Of a stretch of DNA of 64,000 nucleotides, positions 16,110 to 24,413 are shown in pieces. A program made the position numbers and the translations under genes. The stretch lies in contig JAFSVU010000026.1 of the NCBI GenBank assembly GCA_017444825.1, forward strand, positions 1 to 64,000. The letters run 5' to 3'. This stretch comes from Clostridia bacterium (GTDB taxonomy: Bacteria; Bacillota; Clostridia; UBA1212). The notes under the pieces are model-generated. The model was not told the origin of the DNA. It searched no databases and saw only the letters and a list, made by a program, of their open reading frames with translations. Numbering within the stretch: position 1 is the stretch's first letter; every line of letters starts with the position of its first letter.

Positions 16110-17585
16110 TCAGCCGTTTACGTAGTCCTTCAGTTTTCTGCTCCTCGAAGGATGCTTTAACTTTCTGAGCGCCTTAAACTCGATCTGTCTGATACGCTCT
16201 CTTGTAACGTTGAAATGCCTGCCGACGTCCTCAAGAGTCTTTGGCTTGTTATCGTCAAGGCCGAACCTCATGATCAGAACCTGAGCCTCCCTCTCGTTAA
16301 GCGCCTGGAGAGCCTCGTCAACGTCGATCTTGAGGTTTTCCTTTCTTGAGAACTCAAGAGGAGAATTGGTTTCGTCGTCCTGAATGAAATCGCCAATGTT
16401 GCTCTCATCTTCATCACCGATAGGCGTTTCAAGGGAGATGGGCTCAAGGGCGATACGAAGCATGTCTCTGACCTGTCCCGGAGTTTCGTTGATCTCCTTG
16501 GCGATCTGCTCGGGGGTGGGATCCTGACCCAGCTCCTGGGCCAGCTGTCTCTGAGCCTTGACCATTTTATTGATCTTTTCATGCATATGTACGGGAATTC
16601 TGATGGTCCTGCCCTGATCGGCAATGGCTCTCTGAATACCCTGCTTTATCCACCATGTTGCATATGTGCTGAATTTATAGCCTTTTCTGTAGTCAAATTT
16701 CTCGACCGCTCTCATAAGACCCAGGTTGCCTTCGGAAACAAGATCTTCAAAAAGCAGACCTCTTCTTACGTATTTTTTGGCGATACTGACGACCAGCCTG
16801 AGGTTGGACTCAATAAGCTTGTCCCTTGCAGCCTGATCACCGTTTTCAATAAGAATGGCCAGCTCCTTTTCCTCTTCAAAAGTAAGGAGCGGAACCTTTC
16901 CTATGTCGTGAAGGTACATCCTTACGTCGTCCTCAACGTTTATGCCCTCTGCAGCGCCAATGCTGTCGGTATATATCCTTCCGTCGGATTTTGATTCGTT
17001 AAGATCACCACTGATGGTGATTCCGTTTTTCTCGGCCTGCTCGTATATCTTATCAAAGAAATTGTCGGAGAATTTGTAGTCGCCGGCCTGGTCGTTGATC
17101 TCGTCGGCATAGATTATTCCGCCGGATTCCTTGGCGGCATCAATGAGCTTTTTGATAAACTGGTATTCGAAATCGTCCTCGTCGTTGATCTTTTCGTCAT
17201 TCAGATCTTCGTTTGAGACCTGGTCAAGAATGGATGAAAGATCCGCGTCGTCCTGATCGTCCATAGACTCATCCAGATCCCCGATCTCGTCATCAAGATT
17301 CATAAGATCCTGTTCGTTGAGATCGTTCTCACAGTCCTGAAGATCCTGATCATCAGGCTCCACCTCGCCGATATCCTCATCGGAGATATCGTTTTCCTCC
17401 TCAAAATATTCAGCGTCGGGCTGCTCGTCATCGTCGTCGGGATGGTAAATGTCGGAAGGAAGAAAATCCGCAATGTCTGAGGCCTTTTCCTTAGACGTTT
17501 TATCCTTTGAACTCTTCTTTTTGGGTGTAGGCTCGGCACCCAAGAGCTCATCCATATCTGTATCCTGATTTTTCTTTTTAGGCAT
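16110..17585 (-). CDS. rpoD: Primary sigma factor RpoD (sigma-A) with long acidic N-terminus
   Basis: A 491-residue protein. Conserved regions: 1.2 ([20 protein letters not shown]), 2 ([60 protein letters not shown]), 3 ([20 protein letters not shown]) and 4 ([20 protein letters not shown]). A region 1.1-like segment sits at about residues 143-195. Ahead of it are about 140 extra residues rich in Asp and Glu, for example [20 protein letters not shown]. Clostridial RpoD proteins are usually near 360-380 residues, so this is long. The start has AAAGGAG upstream. The order dnaG-rpoD is the classical macromolecular synthesis operon, here lacking rpsU. Confidence 0.95.
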   Translation of the reverse strand: MPKKKNQDTDMDELLGAEPTPKKKSSKDKTSKEKASDIADFLPSDIYHPDDDDEQPDAEYFEEENDISDEDIGEVEPDDQDLQDCENDLNEQDLMNLDDEIGDLDESMDDQDDADLSSILDQVSNEDLNDEKINDEDDFEYQFIKKLIDAAKESGGIIYADEINDQAGDYKFSDNFFDKIYEQAEKNGITISGDLNESKSDGRIYTDSIGAAEGINVEDDVRMYLHDIGKVPLLTFEEEKELAILIENGDQAARDKLIESNLRLVVSIAKKYVRRGLLFEDLVSEGNLGLMRAVEKFDYRKGYKFSTYATWWIKQGIQRAIADQGRTIRIPVHMHEKINKMVKAQRQLAQELGQDPTPEQIAKEINETPGQVRDMLRIALEPISLETPIGDEDESNIGDFIQDDETNSPLEFSRKENLKIDVDEALQALNEREAQVLIMRFGLDDNKPKTLEDVGRHFNVTRERIRQIEFKALRKLKHPSRSRKLKDYVNG

Positions 17586-17623
17586 ATTTAAAACTCCTTT
17601 GTGAATCTTGGTCGTATCTTAAC

Positions 17624-17657
17624 GGGTCTTTGAGAAAATATATTATTTAAAAGACCC
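17624..17657 (-). promoter_or_regulatory. Inverted repeat and promoter-like element upstream of rpoD
   Basis: GGGTCTTT (17624-17631) and AAAGACCC (17650-17657) form an 8-bp inverted repeat around an AT-rich 18-base loop that carries a TATATT -10 candidate. A TTGCGT lies 17 bases upstream of that hexamer on the minus strand. The repeat could be an operator, an antitermination hairpin, or a weak terminator of dnaG. Confidence 0.4.
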
Positions 17658-17704
17658 TTACGCAATGAAACATACCCGTAAAATATCAATAAGTAAAGAG
17701 CAAA

Positions 17705-19513
17705 TTAAGCTTTAAGCTGTTTTTTAGCATTTAATTCCTGAAATTCCTTAAGGTATTTCATTTTGTCTGCTTTTGGAACGTCGGGATCGTCTAAAAGCTT
17801 CTGAAGTTCGGACAGTCTGTCGCGCTTTGTCCTGCTCTTCATTCTGAAAAGAAGCTCGGAAAAAGCTTTCGAAGCATTTTCTTTTGAAATATTGTAACCA
17901 AGGTATGCGCCCGCAAGAGCATTGTCGGCGGTGGGGCTTATCGGCGGTATATCTCTGAAGCATCTTATAGTTCCCTTCTCGCAGCCCTCGTATACCTTGT
18001 CAAATATTTCTCTGTTGACCTCGGATGTGAGAAGATTTCTTATCTCGCTTTCATTGGTTTTTTTGTAAAACTCGGGATTTTCAGAGAGAAGTATCATGAA
18101 GGATTTGTCAACAAGATCCGCTCTTTTAGCTTCCTCCGAAACGTCATCGCCGCCGGGAACGCCGTACTCGCTGTCGGGTAGAAATATTCTGTTGGAACGC
18201 GCCTTTCCGGCCGCCTCTTCTTTAACCGGTGCTCTGCTGCTCAGCATGTCCTTCGTAAAGCCGTATGACTCGTTATAATGCTCGAATACCCAGTGGGTGT
18301 AGACGTCCCTGTCCGTCTCGGGCAGCGAAGCTAAAAGCCTTTTGATCTGGTTCAAAAAACCAATGGTATTCTCATTGGTGCCGGCCGGATATTTCTCGGC
18401 CGCAATAAGCGCCTTATATTCAAAAAGACTCCTGGAGTTTGAAAGCTGAGCAAGGAACTCATCTTTAGTATGCTTTCTTAAAAATTCATCTGCATCTTTG
18501 GCACCTTCGAGTCTGAAAACTTTAACGCCAAGGCCCGCCTCCTTCAGAATATCGAGACTTCTTACGGTCGCGTCCCTACCAGCATTGTCGTTATCGAAAG
18601 CGACTATAACGTCGTTAAAAAACCTTTTGAGAAGCTTCGCCTGCTTGATGGTTAGTGCTGTGCCCAGGGATGCCACCGCAAAGTCGATGCCCTTTTGATG
18701 AAGAGCTATACAGTCCATGTAGCCTTCAACTATAATAGCGGTCTTTTCCGAGGATTTTTTTGCAAGATTCAGCCCGTAAAGGTGGTCGCCTTTAACGTAT
18801 ATCGGGGTCTCCTGGGAATTGATATATTTTGCGGTTTTAGCTTCGGGATCCATGATCCTTCCGCCGAAGGCGATGACATTCCCCATTTCGTCAAATATAG
18901 GGAACATGAGCCTGTCGTGGAACCTGTCGATAAATCCTGTTCCGTCGCTGTTTTTGCCTGCAAGACCGGCCTTTAAAATTAGCTCGTCGGAGATACCCTG
19001 GGCTTTAAAATGTCTGTAAAGAGCGTCCCAAGAATCAGGAGCATAACCAATGCCGAATTTTGTTACAGTCTCGGGTAGAAGCCCTCTTGACACAAGATAT
19101 TTTTGCGGCTTCTCGCTGGTTTTTAGATTTTCGAAAAAGAATCTGGCGGCTTCTTTGTTGAGAGCTCTGATATCGTTGTGAAGCTTTACGGCCGTGTCAT
19201 CAACTTCTTTAAATTTTGCGTATTTGATTCCGGCGTAGTCTGCAACTTTTCTGAGGGCCTCCTGGTACGGGAGCTTGTCCGCAAGAGATACGAACCTTAC
19301 GGCATTCCCTCCCACGTCGCAGACGAAACACTTAAATATCTGTTTTTGCTCGCTTACAAAAAGAGAAGGTCTTCTGTCACTGTGAAAAGGACACAGGCCC
19401 ACATAGTTAGCGCCCTGCTTCTTAAGCGGCACGTACTGTCCCACGAGGGAAACTATATTGACGGCCGAGAGAACTTCTTCGGTCGAAATGTAATGTTCAC
19501 CCCTTGCGGCCAA
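17705..19513 (-). CDS. dnaG: DNA primase DnaG
   Basis: A 602-residue primase that makes RNA primers for lagging-strand synthesis. Seen: the CHC2 zinc-binding domain (CPFHSDRRPSLFVSE then FKCFVCDVGGNAVRF), the RNA polymerase core LVSRGLLPETVTKFGIGYA, and the TOPRIM domain with IIVEGYMDCIALHQKG, ASLGTALT and AFDNDNAGRDATVRS. The C-terminal DnaB-binding helices cover about residues 450-602. The start is TTG, chosen because AAAGGAG stands 9 bases upstream and the next residues begin the family sequence. A promoter lies just upstream. Confidence 0.95.
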   Translation of the reverse strand: MAARGEHYISTEEVLSAVNIVSLVGQYVPLKKQGANYVGLCPFHSDRRPSLFVSEQKQIFKCFVCDVGGNAVRFVSLADKLPYQEALRKVADYAGIKYAKFKEVDDTAVKLHNDIRALNKEAARFFFENLKTSEKPQKYLVSRGLLPETVTKFGIGYAPDSWDALYRHFKAQGISDELILKAGLAGKNSDGTGFIDRFHDRLMFPIFDEMGNVIAFGGRIMDPEAKTAKYINSQETPIYVKGDHLYGLNLAKKSSEKTAIIVEGYMDCIALHQKGIDFAVASLGTALTIKQAKLLKRFFNDVIVAFDNDNAGRDATVRSLDILKEAGLGVKVFRLEGAKDADEFLRKHTKDEFLAQLSNSRSLFEYKALIAAEKYPAGTNENTIGFLNQIKRLLASLPETDRDVYTHWVFEHYNESYGFTKDMLSSRAPVKEEAAGKARSNRIFLPDSEYGVPGGDDVSEEAKRADLVDKSFMILLSENPEFYKKTNESEIRNLLTSEVNREIFDKVYEGCEKGTIRCFRDIPPISPTADNALAGAYLGYNISKENASKAFSELLFRMKSRTKRDRLSELQKLLDDPDVPKADKMKYLKEFQELNAKKQLKA

Positions 19514-19547
19514 GACCCGGATCTCCTTTCACAAATCTGTTATTCTC

Positions 19548-19575
19548 ATTATAATTTTATCATTTTAAAGCGCAA
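19548..19575 (-). promoter_or_regulatory. dnaG-rpoD promoter
   Basis: TTGCGC (19570-19575), 16-bp spacer, TATAAT (19548-19553) on the minus strand, about 35 bases ahead of the TTG start. Confidence 0.6.
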
Positions 19576-19589
19576 AAATAAATGGCAAC

Positions 19590-20546
19590 TTACTTACCGT
19601 GGATGTTTCTGATATAGTAAAACAGATACTGCTGGGCAAGACCCGCGTTTTCTCCGAAATATTCTTTCCCGTATTTTTCAAGCCTGTTTCTGTCGGGAAG
19701 CTTAATTCCGTAAAGCTCGTCCATCATCCGTTCGACCCAAACGTCCACAGGGAAAGCGGTCCTGTCAATTCCGGAAAAGAGCATGATGCAGTTAAGAACC
19801 TTTGGACCGACGCCGGGGAGAGATAACAATTTTTTACGCTGATCTTCGAGAGATTCAGCATTAAGCATATCAAGACTTATCGAGCCTTCGGCAAATATTT
19901 TCGCGGTCTCCGCTATATAAGGCCCTCTGTACCCAACGCGGCAGTATTTGGTAAGATCTGCAGGATCAGCGGATGAAAGAGCTTCCGGCGTAGGAAACGC
20001 ATAATATAAGTCTGTGATCTTTTCTCCGTACGATATGCAAATATTTTCGATGCACTTTTTGATGCGTGGAATGTTATTGTTGGCTGAAACTATAAATGAA
20101 ATAACAGTTTCAAAAAGGTCCTGCTTAAGAAGTCTGATACCTGATGAAACTTCGCATGCCTTTGACATAACGTCATCTTTAATTGAAAGTTCAGAGGTTA
20201 GCGCCCCGTAGTCTGTGCCTATATCAAAATAATCGTCTAAAATAGCTGAAAAACCGTCATCGCAATCGCCTTCAAGACATTTGATACTAATAACGTCGTC
20301 TGCTCCTTCGCACCGAAGAAGCCTGCCTTTAACGACTGCTTCCCAGGAATCATCGTCATTTTTCTTCCATCTGAAGCACTGACCGCAGTCAAATGTTTTA
20401 TCCGCAGAAAACAAAAGGCCGGGGAATGAAACGGTGTAGGTATCCACACCGTCAAAACCAAAGCCTTTCATAATCTTTCCGGAGTTCCCGGAGCATTCAG
20501 CACCCGGGAGTCCGGAACTTTCTTTAAGCAGTATTGTTTCTGTCAT
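19590..20546 (-). CDS. ogg: 8-oxoguanine DNA glycosylase (OGG1-type)
   Basis: A 318-residue base-excision repair enzyme. Seen: N-terminal [37 protein letters not shown], and the HhH-GPD core [19 protein letters not shown] with the catalytic Lys in PGVGPK and the conserved Asp in [12 protein letters not shown]. This is the OGG1 class, which removes 8-oxoguanine and nicks the abasic site. The ATG at 20546 overlaps the tyrS stop by 4 bases; a second ATG at residue 26 (20471), preceded by GGAAAG, would remove an unconserved leader and is an equally likely start. A repair function for oxidised bases fits an anaerobe that meets occasional oxygen. Confidence 0.88.
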   Translation of the reverse strand: MTETILLKESSGLPGAECSGNSGKIMKGFGFDGVDTYTVSFPGLLFSADKTFDCGQCFRWKKNDDDSWEAVVKGRLLRCEGADDVISIKCLEGDCDDGFSAILDDYFDIGTDYGALTSELSIKDDVMSKACEVSSGIRLLKQDLFETVISFIVSANNNIPRIKKCIENICISYGEKITDLYYAFPTPEALSSADPADLTKYCRVGYRGPYIAETAKIFAEGSISLDMLNAESLEDQRKKLLSLPGVGPKVLNCIMLFSGIDRTAFPVDVWVERMMDELYGIKLPDRNRLEKYGKEYFGENAGLAQQYLFYYIRNIHGK

Positions 20547-21760
20547 ATCACTACTTTATGGAACGTCTTCTTTCCTTTTTTGATTATTATGCCTTTTGTA
20601 AGATCATCTTTTGAGATCATTGCGTTTCTGTCGGAGATCTTAGTCTCACCTACTGTGACGGAACCTGAGTCTATAAGACGCCTTGCCTCGGATTTTGAAG
20701 GAGCGAGCTTGGTTATAACAAGAGCATCCACCACGGATATTCCGTCATCCGTATACTCCGTGACAGTAGTCGTGGGGATATCGTCGCTGTCCTTTGCACC
20801 GCCAAAGAATGCCCTTGCCGCCGCCTGTGCTTTCAGAGCTTCCTCCTCGCCGTGAACGATCTTGGTTACTTCGAAAGCGAGAGTCTCTTTTGCGATATTG
20901 ATGTCGGAGCCCTCCAGCTTTCCGAGGCGTCTCACCTCATCCATGGGAAGGAACGTGAGAAGTCCGAGGCACTCTTCAACCTTTACATCCTCGATATTTC
21001 TCCAGTACTGGTAAAACTCGTAAGGTGAAGTTTTCTCGGGATCGAGCCATACTGCCCCCTTCATGGTCTTGCCCATCTTTATTCCATCGCTGGTGGTGAG
21101 AAGCTTGAACGTGAGACCGTATGCAGGCTTTCCGAGTTTTCTTCTTACAAGCTCAACGCCGCCAATGATGTTAGACCACTGGTCGTTTCCGCCCATCTCG
21201 AGTTCACAGCCGTACATTTCATGAAGCTTGAGGAAATCGTAGGACTGCATGATCATGTAGTTAAACTCAAAGAATGTAAGGCCTCTCTCCATTCTCTGCT
21301 TGTAGCATTCGGCTGCCAGCATTCTGTTAACGGAAAAATGAGCGCCCACCTCTCTCAAAAACTCTACGTAATTGAGATTCAAAAGCCAGTCTGCGTTGTT
21401 TGCGACTATTGCCTTGCCGCCGTCAAAATCAATAAACTTTGAGAGCTGCTTAAGGAAGCATTCCGCATTGTGGTCAATGGTCTCCTTGGTCATTATCTTT
21501 CTCATGTCGGACTTGCCGCTGGGGTCACCAACCATCGTGGTTCCGCCGCCAAGAAGAGCAATTGGTCTGTGGCCTGCTCTCTGCATATGCATCATAGCCA
21601 TTATGGTAAGAAAATGGCCTGCGGTAAGAGAATCTGCGGTTGCATCAAAACCGATGTAGAATGTAACGCTCTTTGATTCAAGAAGCTTTCTGATCTCGTC
21701 TTCATCAGTCGCCTGCTCTATAAAACCGCGTTCTACAAGAATATCGTAAACGTTTTTCAT
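20543..21760 (-). CDS. tyrS: Tyrosyl-tRNA synthetase
   Basis: A 405-residue class I aminoacyl-tRNA synthetase. Seen: [20 protein letters not shown] with the HIGH-like motif (TAGH), [32 protein letters not shown] for tyrosine binding, KMGKT as the KMSKS equivalent, and a C-terminal S4 RNA-binding domain ([19 protein letters not shown]). The ATG at 21760 ([12 protein letters not shown]) is preferred because it starts like other TyrS proteins; the GTG at 21775 falls inside the AAAGGTGG ribosome binding site. No T-box leader is seen, since the gene follows rarA by 17 bases. Confidence 0.95.
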   Translation of the reverse strand: MKNVYDILVERGFIEQATDEDEIRKLLESKSVTFYIGFDATADSLTAGHFLTIMAMMHMQRAGHRPIALLGGGTTMVGDPSGKSDMRKIMTKETIDHNAECFLKQLSKFIDFDGGKAIVANNADWLLNLNYVEFLREVGAHFSVNRMLAAECYKQRMERGLTFFEFNYMIMQSYDFLKLHEMYGCELEMGGNDQWSNIIGGVELVRRKLGKPAYGLTFKLLTTSDGIKMGKTMKGAVWLDPEKTSPYEFYQYWRNIEDVKVEECLGLLTFLPMDEVRRLGKLEGSDINIAKETLAFEVTKIVHGEEEALKAQAAARAFFGGAKDSDDIPTTTVTEYTDDGISVVDALVITKLAPSKSEARRLIDSGSVTVGETKISDRNAMISKDDLTKGIIIKKGKKTFHKVVI

Positions 21761-21777
21761 TTGATCAAAATCCACCT

Positions 21778-23088
21778 TTAATCTTTATTTTTGTTCTTTT
21801 CCTTCATCATCTCGACAAATTTCAAGTACTCGATGACAGTTTTTTCATATCCGTTGCCGGAAGGAACATAGTATTTTGTCCCTCTTATCTCCTCCGGGAG
21901 ATATTCAAGATCCGCCACATGCCCTTCAAAGTCATGGGCATATTTATAACCCTGATGATAACCAAGGTCCTTCATCCCTTCAGTTGCAGCATTCCGGAGA
22001 TAGAAAGGAACCTCGCCGGTGTCCTTGCTCCTTACGTCCGAAAGCGCTGCGTCCATTGCAAGATAGGATGCGTTTGATTTAGGGGACGTAGCCACTGTTA
22101 CAGCGGCCTGTGAGAGCAATATCCTGGCCTCTGGCATTCCTATCATCCTGACAGCCTCCTGAACTGCTGTTGCAACCAGGACCGCATTGGGGTTTGCCAT
22201 GCCCACGTCCTCACTGGCACATATTGTGATCCTTCTCGCAAGGAAATTGATGTCCTCACCGGCGTAAAGAGCCCTGGCAAGATAAAATACCGCCGCATCG
22301 GGATCTGAACCGCGCATGGATTTAATCATGGCGCTGATATTGTCGTAATGCCCTTCTCCGGATTTGTCGTACTGAACGACCTTCCTTTGGAGACATTCCG
22401 ATATCTCATCCCTTGTGATGGTAAAAGGAACCATCAGGTCCCGCTCCGTGCCCATAACGGCAAGTTCAAGAGCGTTAAGAGCGATCCTGGCATCTCCGGA
22501 GCTGGTTATCGCAAGGAAATCAAGGGCGTCATCCTCGATAGTTATATCAAGATTTCCGTAGCCTCTCTCTTTATCGCAAATAGCATGCTTTACGATGGAC
22601 TTTATATTGTCCTCGGTAAGCGGATGGAGCTGAAAAACCGTCGACCTTGAAATGATAGCCTTGTTTACTTCGAAAAAAGGATTTTCGGTCGTGGCGCCAA
22701 TGAGTATCACGGAACCGTTCTCCACAGAAGGAAGCAGCGCGTCCTGCTGGGCCTTATTGAACCTGTGGATCTCGTCGATAAAGAGCACTACTCTACCGCC
22801 GGGATATATCATCTTATTCTCCGCATCTGCGCAGATCTTCTTTATATCGGAAACGCCGGAACTGACCGCGTTCAGCTTTTCAAAGCCGCAGGCTGTGGTT
22901 TCGGCAATGATCCTTGCAAGAGATGTTTTACCTGTTCCCGGAGGGCCGAAGAATATAACGGACGAAAGACGGTCAGCCTTGATCATACGGTACAAAAGCT
23001 TACCCTTACCCAGAATATGCTCCTGCCCGTAGAACTCTTCAATGCTCCGCGGACACATTCTGTATGCGAGTGGCTCCTTCGATGCCAT
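21778..23088 (-). CDS. rarA: Replication-associated recombination protein RarA (MgsA)
   Basis: A 436-residue AAA+ ATPase of the clamp-loader clade that acts at stalled forks. Seen: RPRSIEEF-like start ([16 protein letters not shown]), Walker [16 protein letters not shown], Walker [20 protein letters not shown], sensor 1 [14 protein letters not shown], arginine finger ISRSTVFQL, and the C-terminal tetramerisation domain with [14 protein letters not shown]-like and [11 protein letters not shown] motifs. The start follows AGGGGG. It lies 40 bases after glyA in the minus-strand operon. Confidence 0.94.
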   Translation of the reverse strand: MASKEPLAYRMCPRSIEEFYGQEHILGKGKLLYRMIKADRLSSVIFFGPPGTGKTSLARIIAETTACGFEKLNAVSSGVSDIKKICADAENKMIYPGGRVVLFIDEIHRFNKAQQDALLPSVENGSVILIGATTENPFFEVNKAIISRSTVFQLHPLTEDNIKSIVKHAICDKERGYGNLDITIEDDALDFLAITSSGDARIALNALELAVMGTERDLMVPFTITRDEISECLQRKVVQYDKSGEGHYDNISAMIKSMRGSDPDAAVFYLARALYAGEDINFLARRITICASEDVGMANPNAVLVATAVQEAVRMIGMPEARILLSQAAVTVATSPKSNASYLAMDAALSDVRSKDTGEVPFYLRNAATEGMKDLGYHQGYKYAHDFEGHVADLEYLPEEIRGTKYYVPSGNGYEKTVIEYLKFVEMMKEKNKNKD

Positions 23089-23128
23089 TGGTTTCCCCCT
23101 GAAATAGGATTAATTCTTAATGATTATA

Positions 23129-24385
23129 TCACGGAAGGATGTCTTCGTACAGAGGAAAAGCGTGAAGAAGTTCCTTAACGCCCTTTGTCACATATTCCTT
23201 TGAACCTTCATAGTCCTTGAGAGTTCTCACTATAAGATCGGCAATTACGTCCATATCCTTCTCCTTCATGCCTCTTGTGGTGACCGCAGGTGTTCCAAGC
23301 CTTATACCTGAAGTAACCGTGGGCTTTTCGGGATCGAAAGGAATGGTGTTTTTGTTGCACGTAATAAAGACCTCGTCAAGCATATGCTGGGCATCTTTTC
23401 CCGTGATGCCAAAGCTGCTCTTTACATCCACCAGCATCATGTGATTGTCGGTGCCACCGGATACGAGTCTTGCGCCGCGTGTCATAAGGCTGTCTGCCAG
23501 GGCCTTGGCGTTTTTAACGATCTGCTTCTGATATTCCTTGAAGTCCGGCTGGAGCGCTTCCTTGAGCGCAACTGCTTTAGCTGCAACGATGTGGCAAAGA
23601 GGCCCGCCCTGGACACCAGGGAATATTGATTTGTCAATGGCTTTTGCGATGGTCTCATCGGTTGTGAGTATCATACCGCCTCTCGGTCCTCTTAAAGTCT
23701 TATGGGTAGTGGTGGTGACAACGTCAGCGATACCTACGGGGCTGGGATGAAGTCCCGCCGCCACAAGACCTGCGATATGGGCAATATCAGCCATCAGATA
23801 GGCGCCGACCTCGTCTGCGATTTCACGGAGTCGCTTAAAATCGATAATCCTCGGATATGCACTTGCGCCGGAAACGATGAGTTTCGGCTTTACCATTAGA
23901 GCAAGTTCTCTCAAATTGTCGTAATCAAGGCGCTCTGTCTCTTTATTATAACCGTAATGTACCACGTTGAACCATTTTCCGGAGATGTTTACGGGGCTTC
24001 CATGAGTGAGGTGTCCGCCCTGATTGAGGTCCATACCCATTATTGTATCTCCGGGATTTAGCAGCGCGAAATATACCGCAATGTTTGCAGAGGAGCCTGA
24101 GTGAGGCTGGACATTGGCGTATTTGGCGCCAAAAAGCTCTTTTGCTCTTTCGATAGCAAGATTTTCGCTCACGTCCACAACTTCACAGCCGCCGTAATAC
24201 CGTCTTCCGGGATAACCCTCGGCATATTTATTGGTCATAACCGAACCTGCCGCCGCAAGAACTGCCGGTGTAACAAAATTCTCAGACGCTATAAGCTCGA
24301 TCTTTTCCTGCTGTCTGATCTTTTCTCCTCTAATCGCCTCATATATCTCAGGGTCAGAATTCTTAAGTGCTTCAAAAATGTCCAT
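23129..24385 (-). CDS. glyA: Serine hydroxymethyltransferase
   Basis: A 418-residue PLP enzyme that interconverts serine and glycine and feeds the one-carbon folate pool. Seen: [33 protein letters not shown], the [14 protein letters not shown] segment, and the PLP lysine in [19 protein letters not shown]. Length is typical. It lies 28 bases behind the pyrophosphorylase-IDH gene, so it is probably on the gltA transcript. No glycine riboswitch is present between them. Confidence 0.96.
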   Translation of the reverse strand: MDIFEALKNSDPEIYEAIRGEKIRQQEKIELIASENFVTPAVLAAAGSVMTNKYAEGYPGRRYYGGCEVVDVSENLAIERAKELFGAKYANVQPHSGSSANIAVYFALLNPGDTIMGMDLNQGGHLTHGSPVNISGKWFNVVHYGYNKETERLDYDNLRELALMVKPKLIVSGASAYPRIIDFKRLREIADEVGAYLMADIAHIAGLVAAGLHPSPVGIADVVTTTTHKTLRGPRGGMILTTDETIAKAIDKSIFPGVQGGPLCHIVAAKAVALKEALQPDFKEYQKQIVKNAKALADSLMTRGARLVSGGTDNHMMLVDVKSSFGITGKDAQHMLDEVFITCNKNTIPFDPEKPTVTSGIRLGTPAVTTRGMKEKDMDVIADLIVRTLKDYEGSKEYVTKGVKELLHAFPLYEDILP

Positions 24386-24413
24386 GCTTTCTCCTTACGA
24401 TTATTGATTATTT

